The notes: generated by a model from the sequence alone, not told the origin. 64,000 nucleotides of DNA from JACMOY01 sp038322575 (GCA_038322575.1 JBBQGB010000001.1:1-64000), one strand, 5' to 3'. Positions 16,909 to 26,340 are shown, counted from the stretch's first letter. Made by a program: numbers and translations.

Positions 16909-17603
16909 CGGGGCAGGTCCTGCAGGAACGGGTTGGTGGCGCGCTCACGGCCGATGGTCGTGGGGGCGCCGTGGCCGGGCAGCACCAGGGTGTCGTCGGC
17001 GCGGCCGAGCACCTGGTGGGCCAGGGTGCGCAGCATGGCCTCGTGGTCGCCGCCCGCCAGGTCGGTGCGCCCGATGCTGCCCTCGAACAGGACGTCGCCG
17101 CTGAACAGGGTGCGGGTGGCGGCCTCGCCGGCGCCCTCGGGCACGCCGGCCAGCTCGAACATGACCGATCCCTGCGTGTGGCCGGGCGCGTGGACGACGT
17201 CGACCCGCAGCCCCGCGAGGTCCAGCGTCGCGCCGTCGACGAGGTCGACGACGTCGTCCGGCTCGGTCCACGTGGCCGCCTTGCCGAACTGCTGCTCGAG
17301 CATCGCGAGCATCGGGGGCGCGAACTCGGCCAGCGGGTCGCGCAGCCGGTGGCGGTCGTCACCGTGCAGGTACGCGGCCACGCCGTGCGCGCCGCAGACG
17401 GGGGTGACCGAGTAGGTGTGGTCGAGATGGCCGTGGGTCAGCAGGACCGCGGCGGGCTTGAGCCGGTGCTCGCGCAGCACCTGCGCGAGCTGGTCGAGGA
17501 TCTCGATGCCGGGGTCGACGATGACGCACTCCTGCGCGGGGCCGGCGGCCACGACGTAGCAGTTGGTGCCGAAGACGGCGCTGGGGAAGCCGATGACCTG
17601 CAC
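16905..17603 (-). CDS. MBL-fold metallo-hydrolase (glyoxalase II-like)
   Basis: A 232-residue metallo-beta-lactamase-fold hydrolase. The metal motif THGHLDHT and the later His/Asp ligands in APGHTQGSV, FSGDVLF and LPGHGAPTTIG are intact, matching the hydroxyacylglutathione-hydrolase-like subgroup common next to hisS in actinomycetes. The precise substrate is unknown; thioester hydrolysis is plausible. The GTG start has TAGGCT 6 nt upstream with no ribosome site (leaderless). It is coupled to hisS by a 4-nt overlap. Confidence 0.92.
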   Translation of the reverse strand: MQVIGFPSAVFGTNCYVVAAGPAQECVIVDPGIEILDQLAQVLREHRLKPAAVLLTHGHLDHTYSVTPVCGAHGVAAYLHGDDRHRLRDPLAEFAPPMLAMLEQQFGKAATWTEPDDVVDLVDGATLDLAGLRVDVVHAPGHTQGSVMFELAGVPEGAGEAATRTLFSGDVLFEGSIGRTDLAGGDHEAMLRTLAHQVLGRADDTLVLPGHGAPTTIGRERATNPFLQDLPR

Positions 17604-17609
17604 CGGGCG

Positions 17610-17615
17610 AGCCTA
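17610..17615 (-). promoter_or_regulatory. Leaderless -10 element of the MBL-hisS operon
   Basis: TAGGCT lies 6 nt upstream of the GTG start at 17603; no ribosome-binding site intervenes. Confidence 0.5.
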
Positions 17616-17681
17616 TCGGCCCGTGACCGAGTCGTGACCGCCCCCGACACCCGACCCCACCCCGGGCCCGGCCCCGCTCTC

Positions 17682-17687
17682 TACACT
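17682..17687 (+). promoter_or_regulatory. Candidate -10 element of the cyclophilin gene
   Basis: TACACT, with no convincing -35, would start transcription near 17694 and give a leader of about 36 nt carrying the GAGGAG ribosome site. Confidence 0.35.
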
Positions 17688-17729
17688 GGCGAGCCGAACC
17701 CCACGAGCCGAGCAGCGAGGAGCCACGGC

Positions 17730-18536
17730 GTGACCAAGGAACGTGATCGCGCCCGCGCCAAGCGCCGCTACGCCAAGCGCCAGGTGTCCGCGGCCGCCCG
17801 AGCGGCCCGCCGTCGGCGCAACCAGGCGATCATCGGCACCGTCGTCACCGTGCTCGTCGTCGTGGGCGGCGTGCTCGCCCTGACCCGGATGGTCGGCAGC
17901 TCGGTCCCGGTGTCCGCGGCCTCCACGCCCAGCGCCATGACGTCGGCGGGCGCTCCGAACCTGTGCCCGGCACCGACGTCCGCGCCGGTGGCCACGGCCA
18001 AGAGCTTCGCCAAGGCGCCGGCCAGGACCCTGGCCCGGGGCAAGGTCTGGGACGCGAAGGTCTCGACCAGCTGCGGCACGATCGGCCTCGAGCTCTACGG
18101 CGACAAGGCACCGCAGACGGTGTCGTCGTTCATCTTCCTGTCCCGCAACGGGTTCTACGCCGGATCGCCGTGCCACCGACTCACGACGAGCGCGGCGCTG
18201 AAGGTGCTGCAGTGCGGCGACCCCACCGGGTCGGGCACCGGCGGCCCGGGCTACGGCTACGGCGTCGAGAACGTGCCCGCCGACGGCGCGTTCCCCGCCG
18301 GCACGCTGGCGATGGCCCGCGGCAGCGAGACGAACAGCAACGGCAGCCAGTTCTTCCTCACCTACGCAGACTCGACCCTGCCCTCGGCGGGCGGCGGGTA
18401 CTCGATCTTCGGCAAGGTCACCCAGGGCATGGACGTCCTCGCGAAGGTCGCCGCGGGTGGCACCACCAACGGTCAGTCGGACGGCGCCCCCGCCCGAGCC
18501 ATCAGCATCCAGAGCATCACGGTGACCCCACGATGA
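17730..18536 (+). CDS. Membrane-anchored cyclophilin-type peptidyl-prolyl isomerase
   Basis: A 268-residue protein: a basic N-terminus, one membrane helix near residues 38-58 (IIGTVVTVLVVVGGVLAL), an Ala/Ser/Pro linker, and a C-terminal cyclophilin domain facing outward. The domain has GTIGLELYGDKAPQTVSSF, SPCHRLTT and GTLAMARGSETNSNGSQFFLTY, so the usual phenylalanine and glutamine positions are retained, while the canonical FHR arginine motif reads CHR. It likely catalyses proline isomerisation in exported proteins. GTG at 17730 has GAGGAG 9 nt upstream. It overlaps the DUF349 gene by 4 nt (ATGA). Confidence 0.9.
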   Translation: MTKERDRARAKRRYAKRQVSAAARAARRRRNQAIIGTVVTVLVVVGGVLALTRMVGSSVPVSAASTPSAMTSAGAPNLCPAPTSAPVATAKSFAKAPARTLARGKVWDAKVSTSCGTIGLELYGDKAPQTVSSFIFLSRNGFYAGSPCHRLTTSAALKVLQCGDPTGSGTGGPGYGYGVENVPADGAFPAGTLAMARGSETNSNGSQFFLTYADSTLPSAGGGYSIFGKVTQGMDVLAKVAAGGTTNGQSDGAPARAISIQSITVTPR

Positions 18537-20035
18537 GCGAGCAGCAGCCCGAGAGCACCACCCCCGACGAGCCGGACGCCGAGGTCGCCCCGACCCCGGA
18601 ACCGGCGGCGACACCAGAGCCCGCGGCAACACCAGAACCGGCGGCGGCCTCTGAACTCGTTGCGGCACAGGCCGAGCAGGCACCCGAACCCGCGCCGAAG
18701 CCCATGCCACGGCCGAGCCCGGCGATGATCCCGCGGCGGCCTGCGGCCGCCCCGAGTGCGCCGGTCCTGCCCGCCCCCAGCGCCGACGCGCTGGCCTTCG
18801 GCCGGGTCGACGACGAGGGCACCGTCTTCGTCCGCATCCCGGACGGCGAGCGTGCGGTGGGCTCCTACCCCGGCGCCACCGCCGACGAGGCCCTCGCCTA
18901 CTTCGCCCGCAAGTACGACGAGATCCTCGGGCAGGTTGCGCTGTTCGAGCAGCGGCTGACCGTGGCCGACGTCCCGGTGAGCGAGGTCGACTCGACCTTG
19001 GCGAAGCTGCGCACCGCGAGCACCGACCCGGACGTCGTCGGCGACCTCGAGGCGCTCACCGCCCGGGTGGCCGCTCTGACGCCGGTCGCGGCCGCCCGCA
19101 AGGCCGAGGCGGACGCAGCCCGGGGCCGTGCCCGCGACGAGGCCCGCGCCCGCCGCACCGCGCTCGTCGAGGAGGCCGAGCAGATCGCGGCCACCGACGT
19201 CGAGAAGGTGCAGTGGCGCGCCGCCGGGCAGCGGATGAAGGACATCTTCGAGCAGTGGCGCACCGACCAGAAGGCCGACGTGCGACTGGACCGCAAGTCC
19301 CAGGACGAGCTGTGGAAGCGGTTCACCCACGCCCGCACCGCGTTCGACCGCAAGCGGCGCCAGCACTTCGCGCAGCTGGACGAGACCCAGGGCGAGGCCA
19401 AGAGCGACAAGGAGAAGCTCGTCGCCGAGGCCGAGGCGCTGCAGGGCTCGACCGACTGGGCGCCCACCGCGACGGCGTTCAAGCGCCTGATGGACCGCTG
19501 GCGCGAGGCGGGCCGGGCGGGCCGGAAGGACGACGACGTCCTGTGGGCGCGGTTCAAGGCGGCCCAGGACGCCTTCTTCACCGCGCGGCACGCCGAGTCG
19601 GCCGAGCAGGACAAGGAGTTCAGCGCCAACCTCGAGGTCAAGCTGGCGCTGATCGCCGAGGCCGAGGCGCTGGTGCCGGTCACCGACCTGGCCTCGGCCA
19701 AGGAGGCCCTGCGCGCGATCCAGGACCGCTACGAGGCGGCCGGCAAGGTGCCGCGGGCCGACGTCGAGCGCGTCGAGCGGCGGATGCGGGCCGTCGAGCA
19801 GGCCGTCCGCGAGGTCGAGGACGCCCGCTGGGTCAAGCGCAACCCCGAGGGCGAGGCCCGCGCCCGCAGCGCCGTCGAGCAGCTCGAGGCGACGATCGCC
19901 GACCTCACCGCCCGCCGCGACAAGGCCCGCGCCGCCGGGGACACCCGGCGCGAGGCCGAGGCCGAGGCCGGTATCGCCGCCCGCCAGGAGTGGCTCGAGC
20001 AGGCCCGCGGGGCCCTGCGCGACTTCGCCGGCTGA
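18533..20035 (+). CDS. DUF349 domain-containing protein
   Basis: A 500-residue cytoplasmic protein. The first 80 residues are a disordered Pro/Ala/Glu-rich tail with PEPAATPEPAATPEP repeats. The rest is almost entirely helical with repeated DUF349 modules: QWRTDQKADVRLDRKSQDELWKRF, RWREAGRAGRKDDDVLWARF, then a long C-terminal coiled coil rich in Arg/Glu. DUF349 proteins are widespread in actinobacteria, often near relA, but I know of no established biochemical role. Translationally coupled to the cyclophilin gene. Converges with relA, only 7 nt apart. Confidence 0.85.
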   Translation: MSEQQPESTTPDEPDAEVAPTPEPAATPEPAATPEPAAASELVAAQAEQAPEPAPKPMPRPSPAMIPRRPAAAPSAPVLPAPSADALAFGRVDDEGTVFVRIPDGERAVGSYPGATADEALAYFARKYDEILGQVALFEQRLTVADVPVSEVDSTLAKLRTASTDPDVVGDLEALTARVAALTPVAAARKAEADAARGRARDEARARRTALVEEAEQIAATDVEKVQWRAAGQRMKDIFEQWRTDQKADVRLDRKSQDELWKRFTHARTAFDRKRRQHFAQLDETQGEAKSDKEKLVAEAEALQGSTDWAPTATAFKRLMDRWREAGRAGRKDDDVLWARFKAAQDAFFTARHAESAEQDKEFSANLEVKLALIAEAEALVPVTDLASAKEALRAIQDRYEAAGKVPRADVERVERRMRAVEQAVREVEDARWVKRNPEGEARARSAVEQLEATIADLTARRDKARAAGDTRREAEAEAGIAARQEWLEQARGALRDFAG

Positions 20036-20042
20036 CCTGCCT

Positions 20043-22382
20043 TCAGCTGGTCGGCGGGGTGATCTTGCCGCCGGTGATCCGGTAGACGTCGAACACGCCG
20101 TCGATCCGCTTCACCGCGGCCAGCACGTGGCCGAGGTGGGCCGGGTCGCCCATCTCGAAGGTGAACTTCGAGATGGCCACCCGGTCGCGGGTGGTCTGCA
20201 CGCTCGCCGACAGGATGTTGACGTGGGCGTCGGACAGCACCCGGGTGACGTCCGACAGCAGCCGCGCGCGGTCCAGGGCCTCCACCTGGATCTGCACGAG
20301 GAACACGGTCGCCGCCGAGGGGGCCCAGTCGACCTCGACGATCCGCTCGGGCTGGGCGAGCAGGCCCTCGACGTTCGAGCAGTCACCGCGGTGCACCGAG
20401 ACCCCGCTGCCCCGGGTGACGAAGCCGATGATCGGGTCACCGGGCACGGGGGTGCAGCACTTGGCGAGCTTGACCCACAGGTCGTCCACGCCCCGGACGA
20501 CGACACCGGGGTCACCGGTGCGCGGACGCCGGCTGGCCCGGGTCGGCGTCGTCGCCTCGGCGGCGTCCTCGCTCGCGCCCTCCTCACCGCCGAGGGACTG
20601 CACCAGCCTGGCCACCACGGACTGGGCCGAGACGTGTCCCTCGCCCACCGCGGCGTACAGGGCACTGACGTCCGCGTAGCGCAGCTCGGCCGAGATCGCG
20701 AGCAGCAGCTCGTGCGACATCAACCGCTGGAGCGGCAGGTGCTGCTTGCGCATCACCTTGGCGATCTCGTCCTTGCCGTGCTCGACCGCCTCGTCGCGGC
20801 GCTCCTTGCTGAACCACTGGCGGATCTTGTTGCGGGCCCGGGGGCTCTTGACGAAGGTCAGCCAGTCGCGGCTGGGCGCCGCTGACGACGCGCGGCTGGT
20901 GAGCACCTCGACCACGTCGCCGTTCTCCAGCGTGCTCTCGAGCGGCACCAGCCGGCCGTTGACCCGGCCGCCGATGCACCGGTGGCCCACCTCGGTGTGG
21001 ACGGCGTAGGCGAAGTCGACCGGGCTCGAGCCCGCGGGCAGGGCCACGACGTCCCCCTTGGGGGTGAAGACGTACACCTCCTGGGCGTTGATCTCGAAGC
21101 GCAGCGAGTCCAGGAACTCACCGGGATCGGACGTCTCGCGCTGCCAGTCCAGCAGCTGACGCAGCCAGGCCATGTCGTTGACCGGCCCGCTGTCACCCGA
21201 GCGCGACGCCTCGGCCCCAGGGTCCTCCTTGTACTTCCAGTGCGCGGCGACCCCGAACTCGGCGCGGCGGTGCATCGTGAACGTGCGGATCTGGATCTCG
21301 ACCGGCTTGCCGCCCGGGCCGATCACCGCGGTGTGCAGCGACTGGTAGAGGTTGAACTTGGGCATCGCGATGTAGTCCTTGAACCGCCCGGGCACGGGGT
21401 TCCACCGGGCGTGCAGCGACCCCAGCGCCGCGTAGCAGTCGCGCACCGACTCGACCAGCACCCGCACCCCGACCAGGTCGTAGATCTCCTCGAAGTCGCG
21501 GCCGCGCACGATCATCTTCTGGTAGATCGAGTAGTAGTGCTTGGGCCGCCCGGTGACGGTGGCCTTGATCTTGGCGGCGCGCAGGTCGGCGATGACCTGG
21601 TCGCGCACCGTCGCGAGGTACTCGTCGCGTGCGGGGGCCCGCTCGGCCACCAGGCGGACGATCTCGTCGTAGACCTTGGGGTACAGCGCCGCGAACGAGA
21701 GGTCCTCGAGCTCCCACTTGATCGTGTTCATGCCCAGCCGGTGCGCGAGCGGGGCGTAGATCTCGAGGGTCTCGCGGGCCTTGCGCTGCGCCGAGGCCTG
21801 CGACACGTACCGCCAGGTGCGGGCGTTGTGCAGCCGGTCGGCGAGCTTGATGACCAGGACGCGGATGTCGCGGGCCATCGCCACGACCATCTTGCGCACC
21901 GTCTCGGCCTGCGCGGCGTCGCCGTACTGCACCTTGTCGAGCTTGGTGACGCCGTCGACCAGCGCGGCCACCTCGGGCCCGAAGTCGGCCGTGAGCGCCG
22001 CCATCGTGTACGTCGTGTCCTCGACGGTGTCGTGCAGCAGTGCCGCCGCGAGCGTCACCTCGGTCATGCCCAGCTCGGCCAGGATCGTCGCGACCGCCAG
22101 CGGGTGGGTGATGTAGGGGTCACCGCTCTTGCGCAGCTGGCCCTCGTGGGCACGCTCGGCAACCTCGTAGGCGCGCTCGATCAGGGTGGCGTCGACCTTG
22201 TCGTGCGTCTGGCGCAAGGTGCGCAGCAGCGGCTCGAGCACGGGGTTGGTGCCGGGCCGCTGCACGCCCAGGCGGGCGAACCGCGCCCGCACCCGTCGCG
22301 TGGTGGGGATGGGACCGGTCTGGTCGTCGTCCGGGGGCGGTTCACCGGGGCTGGGCGCCACGACCCGGGTCGGCTCGGTCAT
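20043..22382 (-). CDS. relA: Bifunctional (p)ppGpp synthetase/hydrolase (RelA/SpoT homologue)
   Basis: A 779-residue long RSH enzyme controlling the stringent response. Domains in order: HD hydrolase (HPLAVATILAELGMTEVTLAAALLHDTVEDTTYT, intact His-Asp pair), nucleotidyltransferase synthetase (YDLVGVRVLV, FKDYIAMPKFNLYQSLHT, PVEIQIRTFTMH), TGS (VYVFTPKGDVVALPAGSSPVDFAYAVHTEVG), zinc-finger/RIS (CCTPVPGDPIIGFVTRGSGVSVHRGDC) and C-terminal ACT. Both catalytic sites look functional. GGGAGG lies 5 nt before the ATG, and a TAGACT -10 about 54 nt upstream suggests its own promoter downstream of apt. Confidence 0.97.
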   Translation of the reverse strand: MTEPTRVVAPSPGEPPPDDDQTGPIPTTRRVRARFARLGVQRPGTNPVLEPLLRTLRQTHDKVDATLIERAYEVAERAHEGQLRKSGDPYITHPLAVATILAELGMTEVTLAAALLHDTVEDTTYTMAALTADFGPEVAALVDGVTKLDKVQYGDAAQAETVRKMVVAMARDIRVLVIKLADRLHNARTWRYVSQASAQRKARETLEIYAPLAHRLGMNTIKWELEDLSFAALYPKVYDEIVRLVAERAPARDEYLATVRDQVIADLRAAKIKATVTGRPKHYYSIYQKMIVRGRDFEEIYDLVGVRVLVESVRDCYAALGSLHARWNPVPGRFKDYIAMPKFNLYQSLHTAVIGPGGKPVEIQIRTFTMHRRAEFGVAAHWKYKEDPGAEASRSGDSGPVNDMAWLRQLLDWQRETSDPGEFLDSLRFEINAQEVYVFTPKGDVVALPAGSSPVDFAYAVHTEVGHRCIGGRVNGRLVPLESTLENGDVVEVLTSRASSAAPSRDWLTFVKSPRARNKIRQWFSKERRDEAVEHGKDEIAKVMRKQHLPLQRLMSHELLLAISAELRYADVSALYAAVGEGHVSAQSVVARLVQSLGGEEGASEDAAEATTPTRASRRPRTGDPGVVVRGVDDLWVKLAKCCTPVPGDPIIGFVTRGSGVSVHRGDCSNVEGLLAQPERIVEVDWAPSAATVFLVQIQVEALDRARLLSDVTRVLSDAHVNILSASVQTTRDRVAISKFTFEMGDPAHLGHVLAAVKRIDGVFDVYRITGGKITPPTS

Positions 22383-22435
22383 GGCACCTCCCGCAGCAGT
22401 CGGGGCCGCACCAGGAAGGCGCCCCGTGTCGGGCC

Positions 22436-22441
22436 AGTCTA
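22436..22441 (-). promoter_or_regulatory. Candidate -10 element of relA
   Basis: TAGACT in the relA-apt gap would give a leader of about 45 nt ending in GGGAGG. The same hexamer occurs upstream of yajC. Confidence 0.4.
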
Positions 22442-22462
22442 CGGAACGGCGGCGAGCGACGC

Positions 22463-22996
22463 TCAGACCGCTACGACGCTGTGGACGGAGCGCCGCGCGA
22501 GCCGGGCCCGACCGTCGAGGAACCCGAGCTCCATCAGCACCGCCAGCTCGACGACCTCGGCGTCGGCGCGCTCGACCAGGTCGCAGGCGGCCGACGCGGT
22601 GCCGCCCGTGGCCAGCACGTCGTCGACGACGACGACCCGCGCGCCGGGCGTGAACGCGTCGCGCTGCACCTCGATCTGGGCCGACCCGTACTCGAGGTCG
22701 TAGGACTCGGTGAGCAGGTCACCGGGCAGCTTGCCCACCTTGCGGACCGACACGAACCCGACACCGAGTCGGACCGCCAGCGGGGCACCCAGGATGAACC
22801 CGCGCGCCTCGATGCCGGCGACGGCGTCGACCCGTCCGGCGTAGCGGTCCGCGAGCGAGTCGATGACGGCCGCGAACACCGCACCGTGGGCCAGCAGCGG
22901 GCTGATGTCCTTGAACAGCACACCGGGCTCGGGGTAGTCGGGCACGTCGCGGATCGCCGCGAGCACCCGGTCCTGCAGCTGCGTGCGGTCGGTCAC
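22463..22996 (-). CDS. apt: Adenine phosphoribosyltransferase
   Basis: A 177-residue purine salvage enzyme converting adenine and PRPP to AMP. The PRPP-binding loop VVVVDDVLATGGTASAA and the hood/N-terminal sequence IRDVPDYPEPGVLFKDISPLL are diagnostic. The GTG start overlaps the secF stop (GTGA). This secD-secF-apt-relA order is standard in actinomycetes. Confidence 0.96.
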   Translation of the reverse strand: MTDRTQLQDRVLAAIRDVPDYPEPGVLFKDISPLLAHGAVFAAVIDSLADRYAGRVDAVAGIEARGFILGAPLAVRLGVGFVSVRKVGKLPGDLLTESYDLEYGSAQIEVQRDAFTPGARVVVVDDVLATGGTASAACDLVERADAEVVELAVLMELGFLDGRARLARRSVHSVVAV

Positions 22997-24159
22997 CGGC
23001 GGCGCTTGTCGCGCGGCGTACCGCGACGGGGCTGGTTGCGCGGCCCGGCCGGACGTCGGGCGGCGCCCGGCCGCTGGGGTGGGTCGTCCTGCGGCTGGTC
23101 AGCCCGCTCGAGCAGCGCGGTGCTGCCGCTGGACGTGCCGCCGACCGCCGTGCTGCCGGCGGACGTCGGGCGCGAACCGGCCGTGGCGGCGCCGGCTCGT
23201 GAGCGCACCCGCTTGGCCAGCGCCTGCATCTCGGGCTCGCGCTCGCGCAGGTCGGCCAGCAGCGGCGTCGCGATGAACACCGAGGAGTACGTACCGGCGG
23301 CGACGCCGACGAACAGGGCCAGTGACAGGTCCTTCAAGGTGCCTGCACCGAGCAGCAGGGCGCCGATGAACAGGATCGAGCCGATCGGCAGCAGCGCCAC
23401 GACCGAGGTGTTGATCGACCGCACGAGGGTCTGGTTGAGCGCCAGGTTGGCTGCGCCGGAGTAGGTCTGCTTGGTCTGCGCGGTGATGTGCGCGGTGTTC
23501 TCGCGCACCTTGTCGAACACCACGACCGTGTCGTACAACGAGTAACCGAGGATCGTCAGGAACCCGATGACCGACGCGGGTGTGACCTCGAAACCCAGCA
23601 GGGCGTAGATGCCGACCGTGATGAGCAGGTCGTGCAGCAGCGCGATGATGGCGGCGAGCGCCATCTTCCAGGTGCGGAAGTACGCGGCGATGACGATCGC
23701 CACGAGCACCAGGAAGGTCAGCAGGCCGGTCAGCGCCTTCGTCGACACCGACTTGCCCCACGAGGGGCCGATGAACGAGGCCGTGACGTTGCCGACGGGC
23801 ACCGCGTAGGCGGTGGCCAGCCTGGCACGCACCTGCTCGGTCTGCGTGTCGCTCAGCTTGTCGGTCTGCACGCGAACCGAGCTGCTGCCGACCGTGGCCA
23901 CCTTGGGGATCGCGCCCGCGACGACGTCGGTGACCGCGCGGGCGCCCACGACGTCCGAGGTGGTCCTGGTGTTGCTGACGCGGAACTCCGAGCCGCCGGT
24001 GAACTCCAGGCCCAGGGTGAGCCCGCGGGTCAGCAGCGCGCCGACCGACACCAGCAGGATGACGCCGGAGACGGCGTACCAGCGACGCTGCCTGCCGACG
24101 ACGTCCAGCGACCGCTCACCGGTGTAGAGCTGGTTGCCGAGGGTCGCGAAGCGACTCAT
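22993..24159 (-). CDS. secF: Protein translocase subunit SecF
   Basis: A 388-residue membrane protein of the SecDF complex, which uses the proton gradient to assist Sec-dependent export. One N-terminal membrane segment, the extracytoplasmic P1-like region starting LGLEFTGGSEFRV, then five clustered segments including AIVIAAYFRTWKMALAAIIALLHDLLITVG, the conserved SLYDTVVVFDKVREN and SINTSVVALLPI. The C-terminal 70 residues form a hydrophilic tail rich in Arg, Pro, Gly and Ser, as in other actinobacterial SecF. The ATG overlaps the secD stop. Confidence 0.96.
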   Translation of the reverse strand: MSRFATLGNQLYTGERSLDVVGRQRRWYAVSGVILLVSVGALLTRGLTLGLEFTGGSEFRVSNTRTTSDVVGARAVTDVVAGAIPKVATVGSSSVRVQTDKLSDTQTEQVRARLATAYAVPVGNVTASFIGPSWGKSVSTKALTGLLTFLVLVAIVIAAYFRTWKMALAAIIALLHDLLITVGIYALLGFEVTPASVIGFLTILGYSLYDTVVVFDKVRENTAHITAQTKQTYSGAANLALNQTLVRSINTSVVALLPIGSILFIGALLLGAGTLKDLSLALFVGVAAGTYSSVFIATPLLADLREREPEMQALAKRVRSRAGAATAGSRPTSAGSTAVGGTSSGSTALLERADQPQDDPPQRPGAARRPAGPRNQPRRGTPRDKRRR

Positions 24160-25958
24160 CAGGCCTCCTTCGGGGTCGACCTGGCGGCGGCGGCGCGACG
24201 TCCGGCGATGGTGCCGACGTTGGCCTTGATCCCGATGACGCGGACGGTCGACCCGAGGTGCTCGGGGTCGAGCCCCGAGAGCCGGTGGCCACCCCCGAAG
24301 AACCTCGTCCGGGCGAGCAGCGTGAGCATCGGGTGGGTGAACAGGAACACGACCACGACGTCGATGATCGTGGTCAGGCCCAGGGTGTAGGCGAAGCCGC
24401 GGACGTTGCCGGCCGCAAGCACGTACAGCACGACAGCCGCGAGGAAGTTGATGCCGTCGGCCGCCAGGATGGTGCGCTTGGCGCGCTTCCAGCCGGTCTC
24501 GACGGCGGCGCGCAGGCTGCGGCCCTCGCGCACCTCGTCACGCACCCGCTCGAAGTAGACGATGAACGAGTCGGCGGTGATGCCGATCGAGACGATCAGG
24601 CCGGTGATGCCGGCCAGGCTGAGCCGAAAGCCCTGGGTCTGGCTGAGCAGCACCACGGTGCCGTACGTGAGGGCCGCGGCGACGAGCAGCGAGGCGATGC
24701 TCACCATCGCCAGCCCGCGGTACTGGACCACGGAGTACAGCACCACGAGCAGCAGCCCGATCAGGCCGGCCAGCAGGCCCCGCTGCAGCTGCTCGGAGCC
24801 CAGCAGCGGGCTGATCGTCGTCTCGGTCTGGGTGGTGAACGAGATCGGCAGCGCGCCGAACTTGAGCTGGTTGGCCAGCGCCGTCGCGCTCTCCTGGGTG
24901 AAGCTGCCGCTGATCTCGGCCTGGCCGTTGGTGATCACCGCCTGCGAGGTGGGTGCGGTGATCACCTGACCGTCCAGGACGACGGCGAACCGGTTGCGTG
25001 GCGGCTCGAGCGGGGTGATCCGGGCGGTGACGGTGCGGAACTTGGTCGTGCCCGCCCCGTCGAACGACAGGTTGATGGCCCACTCGTTGGTGATGTTGCC
25101 CTGGCTGTTGGTGCGCAGACCCGCGGTGGCGTCGGCGATGTCGGTGCCGATGACCTCGGCCGGGCCGAGGATGTACTTCTCGGTCTTGTCGTCGGAGCAG
25201 GTGACCAGCGGCTTGGTCGGGTCGTCCTGGCTGCCCTGGACGGCGCTGACCCTGGCGCAGTCCAGGGCGATGAACTCCTGCTGCAGCGCCGGCGTGATCT
25301 GCGCCAGGTCACTGCCGTCCGTGGGCCTGGCCGCACCCGGCGCCGGGCCGGGGGTGGGCGTGGTGGCCGGCGTCGCGCTGGGCGAGGGGGTCGACGTCGC
25401 CGCCAGCAGGGCCTGCGGCAGCCCGCTCCGGGCGGACGTCGAGGGTGAGCCCGAGGGGCTCGCCGGGCCCGACGTCGCCGTGGGGGTCTGGGTCGGGGCC
25501 GTCGATGGCGTCGGCGAGGGTGAGCCGGACGGTGTCGGCGCCGGGGTGCTCACGCCGACGGGCTGGGCGACGAGGACCGCCCGGAAGCGCAGCTGGGAGG
25601 ACTGCTTGATCAGGTCGCGCTGCTTCTGGTCGATCGTGCCCGGCACGGCCACGACGACGTTCTCACCACCCTCGGTGGTGATCTCGGCCTCGCCCACCCC
25701 GCTGCCGTCGATGCGGGCGCGGATGATGTCGACGGACTGAGCCAGCTGCTGGGCGTTGGGCTTGCCCGCGCTGCCGGCGACGACGGGCTGCAGGATGATC
25801 TGCGTGCCGCCCTCGAGGTCCAGGCCCAGCCCGGGGGTCCACTTCTTGCCGGTGACGGTCGCGGCCGTGACCCCGACGATGGCGAACACGGCGGCGAAGA
25901 CGAGCACGAGCGCGATCAGGCTGCGGGCCGCAGAGCCGCCCCGTCGGGTCCGGGCCAC
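24159..25958 (-). CDS. secD: Protein translocase subunit SecD
   Basis: A 599-residue SecD with one N-terminal membrane helix, GLDLEGGTQIILQPV, a large extracytoplasmic P1 domain, and five C-terminal helices including SIGITADSFIVYFERVRDEVREGRSLRAAV. A Pro/Ser/Thr/Ala-rich insertion of about 80 residues (roughly 155-235) interrupts the periplasmic-type domain. Comparable linkers occur in other actinobacteria but this is on the long side. The start is GTG, 2 nt after the yajC stop. Confidence 0.96.
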   Translation of the reverse strand: MARTRRGGSAARSLIALVLVFAAVFAIVGVTAATVTGKKWTPGLGLDLEGGTQIILQPVVAGSAGKPNAQQLAQSVDIIRARIDGSGVGEAEITTEGGENVVVAVPGTIDQKQRDLIKQSSQLRFRAVLVAQPVGVSTPAPTPSGSPSPTPSTAPTQTPTATSGPASPSGSPSTSARSGLPQALLAATSTPSPSATPATTPTPGPAPGAARPTDGSDLAQITPALQQEFIALDCARVSAVQGSQDDPTKPLVTCSDDKTEKYILGPAEVIGTDIADATAGLRTNSQGNITNEWAINLSFDGAGTTKFRTVTARITPLEPPRNRFAVVLDGQVITAPTSQAVITNGQAEISGSFTQESATALANQLKFGALPISFTTQTETTISPLLGSEQLQRGLLAGLIGLLLVVLYSVVQYRGLAMVSIASLLVAAALTYGTVVLLSQTQGFRLSLAGITGLIVSIGITADSFIVYFERVRDEVREGRSLRAAVETGWKRAKRTILAADGINFLAAVVLYVLAAGNVRGFAYTLGLTTIIDVVVVFLFTHPMLTLLARTRFFGGGHRLSGLDPEHLGSTVRVIGIKANVGTIAGRRAAAARSTPKEA

Positions 25959-25960
25959 GG

Positions 25961-26263
25961 TCAGCGACCTTCGGTCGTGGTCGGGTCGGTCGCGACCTCA
26001 GCGACCGGCGGCAGTGCCGACGGCGAGGTCAGGGCGCGCCGGTCCCAGCGCACCTGGGTGCCGGGAGCGATCTCGAGCACCGCCACCGCCTGGTCGATGG
26101 TCACGATCCGGCCGTGCAGGCCCGAGGTCGTGACGACGTCCTGGCCGGCAGCCAGGCCCTGCTGCTGCTGGACGAACGCGCGCTGCCGCTTGCGCTGCGC
26201 GGTGAACATGAAGGCGATCAGCAGCAGGGGGACGGCGAACAGGATCAGGTTGGCGGGTTCCAC
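25961..26263 (-). CDS. yajC: Preprotein translocase subunit YajC
   Basis: A 100-residue single-span membrane protein accessory to SecDF. The helix (NLILFAVPLLLIAFMFT) is followed by the conserved basic stretch AQRKRQRAFVQQQQGLAAGQDVVTTSGLHGRI. A longer frame exists upstream, but GTG 26263 fits the family length and has an AAGGGA ribosome site 9 nt before it. A -10 (TAGACT) lies about 75 nt upstream, giving this operon a promoter of its own after ruvB. Confidence 0.93.
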   Translation of the reverse strand: MEPANLILFAVPLLLIAFMFTAQRKRQRAFVQQQQGLAAGQDVVTTSGLHGRIVTIDQAVAVLEIAPGTQVRWDRRALTSPSALPPVAEVATDPTTTEGR

Positions 26264-26334
26264 GCGGACGTTCCCTTCGTGCGGCACGTGCCGGTTCGGA
26301 TCGCGGTGCGCCCGGTCGGGGCGAGGCGCTGGCG

Positions 26335-26340
26335 AGTCTA
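26335..26340 (-). promoter_or_regulatory. Candidate -10 element of the yajC-secDF-apt operon
   Basis: TAGACT in the 156-nt gap between ruvB and yajC; transcription would start near 26328 with a leader of about 65 nt. Confidence 0.4.
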
